From Pseudomonas moraviensis (lineage in GTDB: Bacteria; Pseudomonadota; Gammaproteobacteria; Pseudomonadales; Pseudomonadaceae): a stretch of 64,000 nt of DNA. The DNA lies in NCBI RefSeq assembly GCF_900105805.1, contig NZ_LT629788.1, forward strand, positions 3,224,001-3,288,000, given 5' to 3'. This document shows, in pieces, positions 28,178 to 38,182 of the stretch. The notes under the pieces were generated by a model that saw only the letters and a program-made list of their open reading frames with translations, searched no databases and was not told the origin of the DNA. How positions within the stretch are numbered: the stretch's first letter is position 1; each line of letters starts with the position of its first letter. The position numbers and the translations under genes were made by a program.

Positions 28178-29116
28178 TCAACCAAACAGCCAATACCCCA
28201 GCAACGTCAGCACCAGCACCGCCAGCACCGGGCGCATGACGCGGTAGGCCTTGGGATGCCGGCGTTTCCACTGTTTGACCACGCCGCTGAAACGGTCGCT
28301 GAAGTTCTTGCTCCAGGCATAAGCCTGGTTGATGCCGCCGACGCGTTCATCGTCAAGGTTCTGCGGGGCAGTGGCGCGGCCGAGCCAGCCGCTGATGAAG
28401 CGATTGATGCGGGTCATCAGGCGATTGCTCAGTGGGCGTTCGATGTCGCAGAACAGAATGACGCGAGTCTGATCGGTTTCATTCTTGACCCAGTGCACGT
28501 AGGTCTCGTCGAACATCACGTCATCGCCGTCGCGCCAGGCGTAAACCTGACCGTCGACGAAGATCCGGCAATCGTCAGAGTTGGGTGTCGACAGACCGAG
28601 GTGATAACGCAGGGAGCCGGCAAACGGGTCACGATGGGGATTGAGGTGACTGCCGCCCGGCAGCAGCGCGAACATCGCGCCCTTGACGTTGGGAATGGCA
28701 CTGACCAGTGCCACGGTTTTCGGGCACAGGGCTTCGGCCGATGGCAGCGGTTTGTCGTACCACTTCAGATAGAAGCGCTTCCAGCCCTTCTTGAAGAACG
28801 AGCCAAAACCGGCGTCGTTGTTCTTTTCGGCGGCGCGAATATAGCCCTCGTCAAACAGATGCATGGCTTCGTCGCGGATGGTTTCCCAGTTATCGCGCAG
28901 CACATCCAGTTCCGGAAACTTGCTGCGATCCAGATACGGTCTGGACGGCACTGCGGAGAACAGGTACATCAAAGCGTTGTACGGGGCGAACAGCGCCGAG
29001 TGGTTGACGAACTGGCGCAATACCGGCAAACGCGCCTTGCCGCGCAAATGCACATAGAGCGTGCTGCCCAGAAACAGCAACAGCACAAACGCCTTGGCGG
29101 CAAACGAAACGGTCAT
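28178..29116 (-). CDS. lpxO: Lipid A hydroxylase LpxO
   Basis: A 312-residue Fe(II)/2-oxoglutarate-dependent dioxygenase that hydroxylates the secondary acyl chain of lipid A at the inner membrane. It has an N-terminal membrane helix (VSFAAKAFVLLLFLGSTLYV), the aspartyl/asparaginyl beta-hydroxylase core with HLNPHRDPFAGSLRYHLGL (His-x-Asp iron ligands in HRD) and the distal His in DETYVHWVKNET, and a C-terminal hydrophobic tail (VLAVLVLTLLGYWLFG). Length and layout fit Pseudomonas LpxO proteins. The ATG at 29116 follows GGAGT by six bases. It is a single-gene unit. Confidence 0.9.
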   Translation of the reverse strand: MTVSFAAKAFVLLLFLGSTLYVHLRGKARLPVLRQFVNHSALFAPYNALMYLFSAVPSRPYLDRSKFPELDVLRDNWETIRDEAMHLFDEGYIRAAEKNNDAGFGSFFKKGWKRFYLKWYDKPLPSAEALCPKTVALVSAIPNVKGAMFALLPGGSHLNPHRDPFAGSLRYHLGLSTPNSDDCRIFVDGQVYAWRDGDDVMFDETYVHWVKNETDQTRVILFCDIERPLSNRLMTRINRFISGWLGRATAPQNLDDERVGGINQAYAWSKNFSDRFSGVVKQWKRRHPKAYRVMRPVLAVLVLTLLGYWLFG

Positions 29117-29300
29117 CAACGACTCCTTGAATAAAGACAACGCTGCGCAATGCCCTTTTCCCGGCATGGCAGCCGGCCATGATAAACACTACCGGCTCCG
29201 GGAAAAACCCGCCTGATACAAGATTCAGTGTTATGCATCGCGCAACAAAGCCTTTATTAACATGCAGCGCCTGAACCTCGGCTGACCTGAATCAACAGGA

Positions 29301-30275
<975 letters not shown>

Positions 30276-30416
30276 GGCTGGGTCCTTATGCAGCGTTGAA
30301 TTCAGCCTTTCAAGGTAAGCCTGTTACCGATCACAGTCCAGTCGGGGCGAACGTCTGCGAACGCACGCAGTCAATCGCTTTGAATCGTCAAGGCACACTC
30401 TTGAAGGAACAATGGC

Positions 30417-31493
30417 ATGAAACGTCGTTACAGCTGGCCGCTCTGGACCCTGGCGGGTGTCGTGGTGCTGCTGGTCGCTCTGCACTTCGCCCTGCCCTAT
30501 CTGGTACGCGACTACCTCAATGACAAGCTCGCGGACATGGGTGATTACCGTGGCCAGATCACCGATGTCGACCTCGCGCTGTGGCGCGGTGCGTACAAAA
30601 TCAACGGTCTGAAAATCGTCAAGGTCGACGGCAAGGTGCCGGTGCCGTTCGTCGATGCGCCGTTGATCGACCTCTCGGTGAGCTGGCATTCGCTGTGGTA
30701 CGACCATGCCGTGGTTGCGCAGGTGCAGTTCCTCAATCCCGAAATCAACTTTGTCGACGGCGGCCCCAACAAGCAGAACTCGCAGACCGGTCAGGGCACC
30801 GACTGGCGTGAACAATTGGGCAAGCTGCTGCCGATCACCCTCGATGAAGTGCAGATCAACGACGGCCGTATCACTTTTCGCAACTTCAATTCCAAGCCGC
30901 CGGTGAACATGAATGCCAGCAACGTCAACGCCAGCATCTACAACCTGACCAACGTGGTCGACAAGGAAGGCAAGCGCGACGCCCGCTTCGAAGGCAAAGC
31001 GCTGCTGCTGGGCCACGCGCCACTGGAAACCACCGCCACCTTCGATCCGTTGAGCAACTTCGAAGACTTCGAATTCCGCCTGCGTGCCCGCGACATCGAG
31101 CTCAAACGCATGAACGACTTTGCCTCGGCCTACGGCAAATTCGACTTCAACGCCGGCCACGGCGATGTGGTCATCGAAGCCAAGGCAGAGAAAGCCCGGC
31201 TCACCGGCTACATCAAACCCCTGCTGCGCGACGTCGACGTTTTCAACTGGCAGCAGGACGTCGAGAACAAGAACAAAGGCCTGTTCCGCTCGGTCTGGGA
31301 AGCACTGGTCGGCGGCACCGAGACCGTTCTGAAAAACCAGAACAAAAACCAGTTCGCCACCCGGGTCCAACTCAGTGGCAATGTGCACCAGCAGAACGTC
31401 AACGCGTTCGAGGCGTTTTTGCAGATTTTGCGCAACGGGTTTATCCAGGCCTTCAATGCGCGGTATGAAAGGCCGAAGCCGGATGAGGGTTAA
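30417..31493 (+). CDS. DUF748 domain-containing protein
   Basis: A 358-residue protein with one N-terminal membrane anchor (WPLWTLAGVVVLLVALHFAL) and a periplasmic part. The segment DYLNDKLADMGDYRGQITDV, the LSVSWHSLWYD motif and the repeated beta-strand pattern are typical of DUF748/AsmA-like proteins, which bridge or act near the outer membrane. GAAGGA lies eight bases before the ATG at 30417. Its TAA shares bases with the stop codon of the convergent HTH gene (TTAA, 31490-31493). Confidence 0.85.
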   Translation: MKRRYSWPLWTLAGVVVLLVALHFALPYLVRDYLNDKLADMGDYRGQITDVDLALWRGAYKINGLKIVKVDGKVPVPFVDAPLIDLSVSWHSLWYDHAVVAQVQFLNPEINFVDGGPNKQNSQTGQGTDWREQLGKLLPITLDEVQINDGRITFRNFNSKPPVNMNASNVNASIYNLTNVVDKEGKRDARFEGKALLLGHAPLETTATFDPLSNFEDFEFRLRARDIELKRMNDFASAYGKFDFNAGHGDVVIEAKAEKARLTGYIKPLLRDVDVFNWQQDVENKNKGLFRSVWEALVGGTETVLKNQNKNQFATRVQLSGNVHQQNVNAFEAFLQILRNGFIQAFNARYERPKPDEG

Positions 31494-31987
31494 GTTTTGC
31501 GGTTGACGACATATCTACCAGTGTCTTCGGCCGCGATCGATGAGCGCTGTTGCAGCGAATCCCAGCCCAGACAGGCCAACGCCAAAGAACGTGGCACTGC
31601 CTCACGCCCATTGCTGTAACGGCTGATGCTCCGAGCGCTCACACCCAGCGCCTCGGCCGCCTCACTGAGCGAAAGTCCCGTACGGGCGCGCCAGTCGATA
31701 AAAATGCGTGTGTTCTCGTCTTGGGCATTTTGCGCCAGCGCATCCATGTACAAGGTGTCTGCGCCAATCTGTATGTCGGGCTCTAGCCATTCGACGAACC
31801 AACCCTCGTCCCCACCTACGGCAGTCGCAAAGACATCGCGATCAAGCAGTGGCCGCAGACCTGGACAAGTATGAATATCCACCCCCAAATCAACTGTCAG
31901 TTCCTGACCATTGATAAATGTCAGCGCCAACCTGAAATCCGACAGGACCTGCGCAGATCGTAGACGCGGGCGTTTCATGGGTAACAT
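31490..31987 (-). CDS. DUF2442 and helix-turn-helix fusion protein
   Basis: A 165-residue protein with two parts. Residues 10-85 resemble DUF2442 (LALTFINGQELTVDLGVDIH, then GLRPLLDRDVFATAV and WLEPDIQIGADTLY). Residues 100-145 are a helix-turn-helix of the XRE/Cro kind (TGLSLSEAAEALGVSARSIS, RYSNGREAVPRSLAL). DUF2442 proteins often pair with DUF4160 partners, but none is next to this gene. The start is 31987, with an alternative ATG at 31978; neither has a strong Shine-Dalgarno. A palindrome lies about 40 bases upstream. It is likely a DNA-binding regulator or orphan antitoxin-like protein. Confidence 0.78.
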   Translation of the reverse strand: MLPMKRPRLRSAQVLSDFRLALTFINGQELTVDLGVDIHTCPGLRPLLDRDVFATAVGGDEGWFVEWLEPDIQIGADTLYMDALAQNAQDENTRIFIDWRARTGLSLSEAAEALGVSARSISRYSNGREAVPRSLALACLGWDSLQQRSSIAAEDTGRYVVNRKT

Positions 31988-32024
31988 CGATTTTCTGCCT
32001 TTTTATCTACCAAGTAAGAAAGGC

Positions 32025-32043
32025 TATCGCCAAATCGGCGATA
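32025..32043. promoter_or_regulatory. Candidate operator palindrome upstream of the DUF2442-HTH gene
   Basis: TATCGCC-AAATC-GGCGATA is a perfect seven-base inverted repeat. It lies 38 bases upstream of the HTH gene start and has the size of an XRE operator, so autoregulation is a reasonable guess. It could also be a small RNA hairpin. Confidence 0.4.
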
Positions 32044-32117
32044 CCTGAATACTGGCCATCCGCCGAGACTGAGTCAACATGTGACGCCCCATTCAGAGAC
32101 TGAATAAGCCGTCTGCG

Positions 32118-32147
32118 TTCACAGTCGACCGGCGTGCGCGTTATAGT
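32118..32147 (+). promoter_or_regulatory. Candidate sigma-70 promoter for the MoxR/VWA operon
   Basis: TTCACA (32118-32123) and TATAGT (32142-32147) are spaced by 18 bases, 67 bases before the moxR-like start codon. Each hexamer has one or two mismatches to consensus. Confidence 0.45.
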
Positions 32148-32213
32148 CGGGGCATCCGATTATTCGCCCCCGCCCTGCCCGCAAGGTCGGCGTTACCGTT
32201 CGAGGATTAGCAG

Positions 32214-33059
32214 ATGAAGTTCGAAGGCACCCAGGCCTACGTCGCCACCGATGACCTGAAGCTGGCGATCAATGCCGCCATCACCCTGGAGCGGCCGCTG
32301 CTGGTCAAGGGTGAGCCGGGCACCGGCAAGACCATGCTCGCCGAGCAACTGGCCGAGTCGTTCGGTGCCAAGCTGATCACCTGGCACATCAAGTCCACCA
32401 CCAAGGCCCATCAGGGTCTTTACGAGTACGACGCGGTCAGCCGTTTGCGCGACTCGCAGTTGGGCAATGAAAAAGTCCACGACGTGCGCAATTACCTGAA
32501 GAAAGGCAAGCTCTGGGAAGCGTTCGAGTCCGAGGAGCGGGTGATTCTGCTGATCGACGAAATCGACAAGGCTGACATCGAGTTCCCCAATGACTTGCTG
32601 CAAGAACTCGACAAGATGGAGTTCTACGTTTACGAGATCGACGAGACCATCAAGGCCAAGAAGCGCCCGATCATCATCATTACCTCCAACAACGAGAAAG
32701 AGCTGCCGGACGCCTTCCTGCGCCGCTGCTTCTTCCACTACATCGCTTTCCCCGACCGCACTACCCTGCAGAGAATCGTCGATGTGCACTACCCGGACAT
32801 CAAGAAGGATCTGGTCAGCGAAGCGCTCGACGTGTTCTTTGACGTGCGCAAGGTACCGGGCCTGAAGAAAAAACCTTCAACGTCGGAACTGGTCGACTGG
32901 CTGAAACTGCTGATGGCCGACAACATCGGCGAAGCCGTGCTGCGCGAGCGCGATCCGACCAAGGCCATCCCGCCGCTGGCCGGTGCGCTGGTGAAGAACG
33001 AACAGGACGTGCAACTGCTTGAGCGCCTGGCGTTCATGAGCCGTCGCGGCACCCGCTAA
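32214..33059 (+). CDS. MoxR family AAA+ ATPase
   Basis: A 281-residue AAA+ chaperone-like ATPase. Walker A is GEPGTGKT (residues 33-40), Walker B LLIDEIDKAD (about 111-120), sensor 1 IIITSNNEKELPDAFLRRC, and arginine-finger and sensor 2 regions follow. MoxR proteins work with a von Willebrand factor A partner to mature or remodel protein complexes; the gene for such a partner follows after 12 bases. GAGG lies eight bases before the ATG. The client of this pair is not known. The CoxD-like features suggest cofactor insertion, but no cox genes are nearby. Confidence 0.9.
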   Translation: MKFEGTQAYVATDDLKLAINAAITLERPLLVKGEPGTGKTMLAEQLAESFGAKLITWHIKSTTKAHQGLYEYDAVSRLRDSQLGNEKVHDVRNYLKKGKLWEAFESEERVILLIDEIDKADIEFPNDLLQELDKMEFYVYEIDETIKAKKRPIIIITSNNEKELPDAFLRRCFFHYIAFPDRTTLQRIVDVHYPDIKKDLVSEALDVFFDVRKVPGLKKKPSTSELVDWLKLLMADNIGEAVLRERDPTKAIPPLAGALVKNEQDVQLLERLAFMSRRGTR

Positions 33060-33071
33060 GAGGCTGCTGCC

Positions 33072-34250
33072 ATGCTGCTCAACCTGTTCAATGAAATGCG
33101 TGCAGCCAAGGTGCCGGTGTCGGTGCGTGAGTTGCTCGACCTGATCAACGCGCTGAAACAGCGCGTGACCTTCGCCGACATGGACGAGTTCTATTATCTG
33201 TCGCGGGCGATTCTGGTGAAGGACGAACGTCATTTCGACAAGTTCGACCGTGCATTCGGCGCTTACTTCAATGGCCTCGAAAAACTCGACGACCACTTGC
33301 AGGCGCTGATTCCCGAAGACTGGCTGCGCAAGGAGTTCGAGCGCTCGCTGACTGATGAAGAACGCGCGCAGATCCAGTCCCTGGGCGGGCTGGACAAGCT
33401 CATCGAGGAGTTCAAGAAGCGTCTGGAAGAACAGAAGGAACGTCACGCCGGCGGCAACAAATGGATCGGCACCGGCGGCACCAGCCCGTTCGGCTCCGGC
33501 GGTTTCAACCCGGAGGGCATCCGGGTTGGCGATGCCGGCAAGCGTCAGGGCAAGGCAGTCAAGGTCTGGGATCAGCGCGAGTACAAGAACCTCGACGATT
33601 CAGTGGAACTGGGCACCCGCAATATCAAGGTCGCCTTGCGTCGTCTGCGCAAGTTCGCTCGACAGGGCGCGGCGGAAGAGCTGGACATCGATGGCACCAT
33701 CGACCACACCGCCAAGGATGCCGGCCTGCTGAATATCCAGATGCGCCCGGAACGGCGCAACACGGTGAAGCTGCTGCTGTTGTTCGATATCGGCGGCTCA
33801 ATGGATGCGCACGTGAAGATCTGCGAGGAATTGTTTTCGGCCTGCAAGACCGAGTTCAAGCATCTGGAGTACTTCTACTTCCACAACTTCATTTATGAAT
33901 CAGTGTGGAAGAACAACATGCGCCGCACTTCCGAGCGCACCTCGACCCAGGATCTGCTGCACAAGTACGGTGCCGACTACAAAGTGATTTTCATCGGCGA
34001 CGCCGCCATGGCGCCTTATGAAATCACCCAGGCTGGCGGCAGTGTCGAGCACTGGAACGAAGAGCCGGGCTACGTGTGGATGCAGCGCTTCATGGAGAAA
34101 TACAAGAAACTCATCTGGATCAACCCGTATCCGAAGGACACGTGGGGCTATACCTCGTCGACCAACATTGTCCGCGACCTGATCGAGGATCAGATGTATC
34201 CGCTGACGTTGCGCGGGCTTGAGGAAGGGATGCGGTTTCTTTCCAAATAA
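33072..34250 (+). CDS. VWA domain (CoxE-like) protein, partner of the MoxR ATPase
   Basis: A 392-residue protein. The N-terminal 100 residues are helical, followed by a Gly-rich linker (GGNKWIGTGGTSPFGSGGFN). The von Willebrand A domain begins near residue 230 with LLLLFDIGGSMDAHVKICEE, a MIDAS motif in which the usual DxSxS reads DIGGS, so its second position is Gly. Later segments are YYFHNFIYESVWKNN-like and VIFIGDAAMAPYE. It starts 12 bases after the MoxR gene with AAGAGG overlapping the end of that gene, so the two are co-expressed. A REP element follows. Confidence 0.87.
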   Translation: MLLNLFNEMRAAKVPVSVRELLDLINALKQRVTFADMDEFYYLSRAILVKDERHFDKFDRAFGAYFNGLEKLDDHLQALIPEDWLRKEFERSLTDEERAQIQSLGGLDKLIEEFKKRLEEQKERHAGGNKWIGTGGTSPFGSGGFNPEGIRVGDAGKRQGKAVKVWDQREYKNLDDSVELGTRNIKVALRRLRKFARQGAAEELDIDGTIDHTAKDAGLLNIQMRPERRNTVKLLLLFDIGGSMDAHVKICEELFSACKTEFKHLEYFYFHNFIYESVWKNNMRRTSERTSTQDLLHKYGADYKVIFIGDAAMAPYEITQAGGSVEHWNEEPGYVWMQRFMEKYKKLIWINPYPKDTWGYTSSTNIVRDLIEDQMYPLTLRGLEEGMRFLSK

Positions 34251-34269
34251 TCGTTAACCCGACGAACGC

Positions 34270-34335
34270 CTTCGCGAGCAGGCTCGCTCCCACATTGGAA
34301 TGCTTTTACCTGTGGGAGCGAGCCTGCTCGCGAAG
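34270..34335. repeat. REP palindrome, family 1, GGGAGCGAG subtype, inverted order
   Basis: Arms CTTCGCGAGCAGGCTCGCTC with CCACA and TGTGGGAGCGAGCCTGCTCG with CGAAG pair exactly around a 16-base centre. It lies between the convergent VWA and pxpC genes, 3 bases from the pxpC stop. Confidence 0.93.
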
Positions 34336-34338
34336 CTT

Positions 34339-35262
34339 TTAGCGATCTATAAAACGCTGCAAATACTCGACATGCTCGCGGTGCGCGACGTCCTGCACCA
34401 CCGGCCGCAATCTCACCTTCGCTCCCGGCAAGCACTGCGCCAGCCGCGCCAGTGCCAGCGGCGTCAACGCGCCCAGGCGCGGATACCCGCCGATGGTCTG
34501 GCGATCATTGAGCAACACAATCGGCTGCCCGTCCGGTGGCACTTGCACCGCGCCCAAGGGAATCCCTTCGGAAATCATCGCCGCGCCCTGATAGTGCAAT
34601 GTCGCGCCCAGCAGGCGGATGCCCATGCGGTCGGCGCGGCTGTCGATTGTCCAGGTGCTGTTGAAGACATCAAACAGACTTTGCCCGCTGAACTGGCCGA
34701 TCTGTGCACCAATCACCAGATCCAGCGGTTTAACCGAGCGCAGGTCCGGTTGCTGCGTCTGTGGTACGTCACGCACCGGCCGGGGTTCGCCGTGATAACT
34801 CAGGATCGCTCCTTTTGTCAGCGGCACGCCCAGACCATCAAGCCCTCCGAGCTCTTCGCGCACGACCGTCGCGCAACTGGCCAACACGGACGGCGCGGCA
34901 AAACCGCCGGGAGCCGCCAGATAAGCCCGGGCGCCAAGCAAGGGTTGGGTGAACTGCAACCTCTGACCTTTGTGCAACGTGAAACCGCGCCACGGCGCCA
35001 GCGCCTGTCTATCGATCTGCGCACCGAGATCCGCTCCGGCCAGCGCCAGCAGGCAATCCTCTTCAGCCACCACGGCAAACCCGCCGAGGGTGATTTCAAC
35101 CACCGCAGCATCCAGCTCATTGCCAAGCAGCCAATTGGCCCAGCTCATGGAACACCAATCCGCCGCGCCGCCTTGGGTTACGCCCAGGTGTCGCACACCG
35201 AAGCGCCCGGCATCCTGCACCAGGCACAGCGGTGTGCTGGCTTCGATCGTCAGTCGACTCAT
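34339..35262 (-). CDS. pxpC: 5-oxoprolinase subunit C (PxpC, biotin-dependent-carboxyltransferase-like)
   Basis: A 307-residue protein of the PxpC/KipA/AHS2 family. The N-terminal VQDAGRFGVRHLGVTQGGAA is the family signature, with GADLGAQID and the DSRADRMGIRL segment further on. With PxpA and PxpB it forms the ATP-dependent 5-oxoprolinase that opens pyroglutamate to glutamate. Its start codon overlaps the pxpB stop by four bases (ATGA), so translation is coupled. It is the last gene of the operon. Confidence 0.93.
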   Translation of the reverse strand: MSRLTIEASTPLCLVQDAGRFGVRHLGVTQGGAADWCSMSWANWLLGNELDAAVVEITLGGFAVVAEEDCLLALAGADLGAQIDRQALAPWRGFTLHKGQRLQFTQPLLGARAYLAAPGGFAAPSVLASCATVVREELGGLDGLGVPLTKGAILSYHGEPRPVRDVPQTQQPDLRSVKPLDLVIGAQIGQFSGQSLFDVFNSTWTIDSRADRMGIRLLGATLHYQGAAMISEGIPLGAVQVPPDGQPIVLLNDRQTIGGYPRLGALTPLALARLAQCLPGAKVRLRPVVQDVAHREHVEYLQRFIDR

Positions 35263-35963
35263 GCCAGTGCCTCCAGTGGTGTGTCGTCACCGCCCAGACG
35301 AATGAATTCGGCGTGATCGACCGCTTCGAAGCGTACCGTGTCACCGGGCTGCATCAGGCTGTAGCCGTCGCGATGGCGATCAAACAGTTTCGCCGGAGTG
35401 CGGCCGATCAAATTCCAGCCGCCGGGTGAAACGACCGGATAAGCCGCGGTCTGCCGCTCGGCGATACCGACGCTGCCGGCGGCGACTTTTTTGCGCGGTG
35501 TGCTCAAGCGCGGCGTGGCGAGAATCTTTTCGACCAGGCCCATGAAGGCAAAGCCCGGCGCAAAACCAAGGGCGAATACCTGATACTCCCGTGCGCTGTG
35601 CCGACGGATCACCTCCTCCACCGCGAGCCCGCTACGTTCAGCCAGCAGGCTCAGTTCCGGGCCGACACTGAGGTCGTACCAGACCGGCAAGACGTGACAC
35701 TGCCCAGCGCTTCGCGCATTCGGCGACAGGTCGACCAGCGCTTCGGCGATCAATTCGCGCGCCTGAGCCGGACTCAGCAGCGTCAGATCGTAATGCACCA
35801 TCAACGTCGTATAGGACGGCACCAGATCGATCAGTTGGGCGCCAAACGCCGTGCGCAAACGCTCGGTGGCGGCGAGCATCCACGGCATGTTGGCTTCGGC
35901 GATTTCATCGAACAGACGCAGCATCAGGCAATCGAGCGCCACCACTTCAATCCGTGGATTCAT
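35259..35963 (-). CDS. pxpB: 5-oxoprolinase subunit B (PxpB)
   Basis: A 234-residue protein of the PxpB/KipI/AHS1 family. Signatures are the VPSYTTLMVHYDL strand, LPVWYDLSVGPEL, the HSAREYQVFALGFAPGFAFM motif and AAGSVGIAERQTAAYPVVSP with GGWNLIGRTP. It forms a complex with PxpC and PxpA in pyroglutamate cleavage. The ATG at 35963 overlaps the pxpA stop by four bases, and its stop overlaps pxpC by four bases. An in-frame extension of 26 Arg-rich residues upstream is part of pxpA and not used. Confidence 0.93.
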   Translation of the reverse strand: MNPRIEVVALDCLMLRLFDEIAEANMPWMLAATERLRTAFGAQLIDLVPSYTTLMVHYDLTLLSPAQARELIAEALVDLSPNARSAGQCHVLPVWYDLSVGPELSLLAERSGLAVEEVIRRHSAREYQVFALGFAPGFAFMGLVEKILATPRLSTPRKKVAAGSVGIAERQTAAYPVVSPGGWNLIGRTPAKLFDRHRDGYSLMQPGDTVRFEAVDHAEFIRLGGDDTPLEALA

Positions 35964-36712
35964 GACGCACTCGACTGCTGTAAGGCTTGGCGAATGCGCT
36001 GCACGGCGGCCACGGAACTGGCGTTGTCGCCGTGTACGCACAAGGTGTTGGCGCGCAGGATCAAGGCGCTGCCGTCGCTAGCGGTGAGCTCGCCGCCATG
36101 GGCGATGGTCAGCGCTTGCTCGATGATTTTCTCGGGATCGTGATGCACCGCGCCCGGCAACTGCCGTGAGACCAGCCGGCCGGCGCTGTCGTAAGCGCGA
36201 TCGGCGAAAGCTTCGAACCACAGCGTCACGCCGTATTCATCGCCGACTTGCTGCGCCGCAGCGTTGTCGCGGGTCGCCATGAGCATCAGCGGAAGATTGC
36301 GGTCATACGCGGCCACGGCCTGCACTACCGCATGCAGTTGCGCCGGGTTGGCCATCATGTCGTTGTACATCGCGCCGTGGGGTTTGACGTAGCTGACCCG
36401 CCCGCCCTGCGCCTTGCAGATGCCATCGAGCGCACCGATCTGGTAATGCAGGATGTCTTGCAGCTCCTGCGCGGAATAGGCCATGGAGCGCCGGCCGAAT
36501 CCGACCAGATCCTGATAGGCCGGATGCGCGCCAATCTGCACGCTGTGTTCGAGGGCCAGCGCCACGGTCTTGCGCATGATGCTCGGGTCGCCGGCATGGA
36601 AACCGCAGGCAACGTTGGCGCAATCGATGAAGGGCATGACCTCGGCGTCCAGACCCATGGTCCAGCTGCCGAAGCTCTCGCCAATGTCGCAATTCAATAG
36701 CAGGCGGCTCAC
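35960..36712 (-). CDS. pxpA: 5-oxoprolinase subunit A (PxpA, LamB/YcsF family)
   Basis: A 250-residue protein of the LamB/YcsF family. Key segments are LNCDIGESFGSW, NVACGFHAGDPSIMRKTVAL, GAHPAYQDLVGFGRR, YVKPHGAMYNDM and FADRAYDSAGRLVSR. It is the catalytic core of the bacterial 5-oxoprolinase. Two in-frame GTG codons are possible (36721 and 36712); AGGAG is eight bases before the second, which is preferred. The gene starts 62 bases downstream of the MFS gene and overlaps pxpB. Confidence 0.93.
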   Translation of the reverse strand: MSRLLLNCDIGESFGSWTMGLDAEVMPFIDCANVACGFHAGDPSIMRKTVALALEHSVQIGAHPAYQDLVGFGRRSMAYSAQELQDILHYQIGALDGICKAQGGRVSYVKPHGAMYNDMMANPAQLHAVVQAVAAYDRNLPLMLMATRDNAAAQQVGDEYGVTLWFEAFADRAYDSAGRLVSRQLPGAVHHDPEKIIEQALTIAHGGELTASDGSALILRANTLCVHGDNASSVAAVQRIRQALQQSSAS

Positions 36713-36774
36713 GGTGAACACTCCTGTAGCTGCTCGTCTTTTTATCTGTAGGACACTGCCCAGCAGGTTATCAG

Positions 36775-38061
36775 TTACTGCGCCTCGAGTTGTTTGCCGC
36801 GGGTTTCCGGCAGGCTCAAAGCCGCAATAATCACCACGCCGTAGGACACCGCCGCGAAGGCACCGATGCCCATGCTCAATGGCACTTTCTGGCTGAGCAG
36901 GCCGATCAGCAGCGGGAACAACGCCGCCAGCGCGCGGCCGATGTTGTAGCAGAAACCCTGGCCCGAGCCGCGAATCCGCGTGGGGAACAATTCAGTGAGA
37001 AACGCACCCATGCCGCTGAAAATCCCCGAGGCAAAGAAGCCCAGCGGAAACCCCAGCCACAGCATCACGCCGTTGCTGACCGGCATCTGCGTGTACAGCA
37101 GAACGATGGTGAACGAGCCGACCGCGAACAAAATGAAATTCTTTTTCCGCCCCAGCAGATCGGTCAGATAAGCGCTGATCACGTAACCGACGTAGGAACC
37201 GACGATCACCATCGCCAGATAACCACCGGTGCCAAGCACGCTCAAACCGCGTTCGTTCTTGAGGAAGGTCGGCAGCCAGGAGGTGATTGCGTAATAACCG
37301 CCCAGCGCACCGGTGGTCAGCAACGACGCTCGAAACGTGGTGAAGAGCATGCCCGGTGCGAAGATCTCGTAGAACTTCGCCGGGTTTTCTGGCGTTTGCG
37401 CGGCTTTGGCTTCGCGATAGATTTCCGGATCTTTCACCAGGCGTCGGACAAAAATCACGAATATCGCCGGCACGATGCCGAGGATGAACAGCGCACGCCA
37501 GGCATCTTCCGGTGGCAACACCGAGAACAGCAGCGCATACAGAATCGCCGTCAGCCCCCAGCCCAGCGCCCAACCGGATTGCACCATGCCCACCGCTTTG
37601 CCGCGATCCTGGGCGCGGATCACCTCGCCGATCAGTACTGCACCGGCGGTCCACTCACCACCGAAACCGAAGCCCATCAGGGTGCGGGCGATCAACAGTT
37701 GTTCATAGTTTTGCGCGAAACCGCAAAGAAAAGTGAAGAAGGCGAACCACAGCACCGTCAGTTGCAGGGTGCGCACGCGACCGATGCGGTCGGAGAGAAT
37801 CCCGGCGACCCAGCCGCCGATCGCCGACGCGATCAGGGTGCTGGTGTGAATCAGCCCCGCTTCGCCAGTGGTGATGCCCCACATCGCAATCAGCGTCGGC
37901 ACGACGAAGCTGAGCATCTGCGTGTCCATGCCATCCAGACCGTAACCGATCTTGCAGCTCCAGAACGTGCGGCGCTCCTGCTGGTTGATGTTGCGATACC
38001 AGTCGAACGGCCCGGGCCGCGCCGCAGGCTTGGATAAAGGGAGGGTGTCAGGAGCACTCAT
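36775..38061 (-). CDS. MFS transporter, probable importer for the 5-oxoprolinase operon
   Basis: A 428-residue major facilitator with twelve predicted helices. MFS motif A is seen as GGWVAGILSDRIGRVRT after helix 2, GFGFGGEWTAGAVLIGEV in helices 4-5, and TDLLGRKKNF after helix 8; PTRIRGSGQGFCYNIGRALA and PETRGK at the end mark the sugar/acid:proton symporter group. Being first in a run with pxpA, pxpB and pxpC, it may import 5-oxoproline or a related acid; this comes from context only. It is divergent from a LysR regulator at 38221. Confidence 0.85.
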   Translation of the reverse strand: MSAPDTLPLSKPAARPGPFDWYRNINQQERRTFWSCKIGYGLDGMDTQMLSFVVPTLIAMWGITTGEAGLIHTSTLIASAIGGWVAGILSDRIGRVRTLQLTVLWFAFFTFLCGFAQNYEQLLIARTLMGFGFGGEWTAGAVLIGEVIRAQDRGKAVGMVQSGWALGWGLTAILYALLFSVLPPEDAWRALFILGIVPAIFVIFVRRLVKDPEIYREAKAAQTPENPAKFYEIFAPGMLFTTFRASLLTTGALGGYYAITSWLPTFLKNERGLSVLGTGGYLAMVIVGSYVGYVISAYLTDLLGRKKNFILFAVGSFTIVLLYTQMPVSNGVMLWLGFPLGFFASGIFSGMGAFLTELFPTRIRGSGQGFCYNIGRALAALFPLLIGLLSQKVPLSMGIGAFAAVSYGVVIIAALSLPETRGKQLEAQ

Positions 38062-38182
38062 GGCAAATCTCCGCAGGGCTTTTATTGGTCTTGTTCGAAG
38101 CTCCGACGACGCCTATCGTGGGAACCGGATGCGCCGATTTTTCGTCGCCCTGCCCCGCGCCGTCCAACGAATAAAAACCCGC

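Noticed and set aside
36790..38037. 415-codon plus-strand frame antisense to the MFS gene
   Set aside because: Gln/Arg/His-rich shadow frame without domain.
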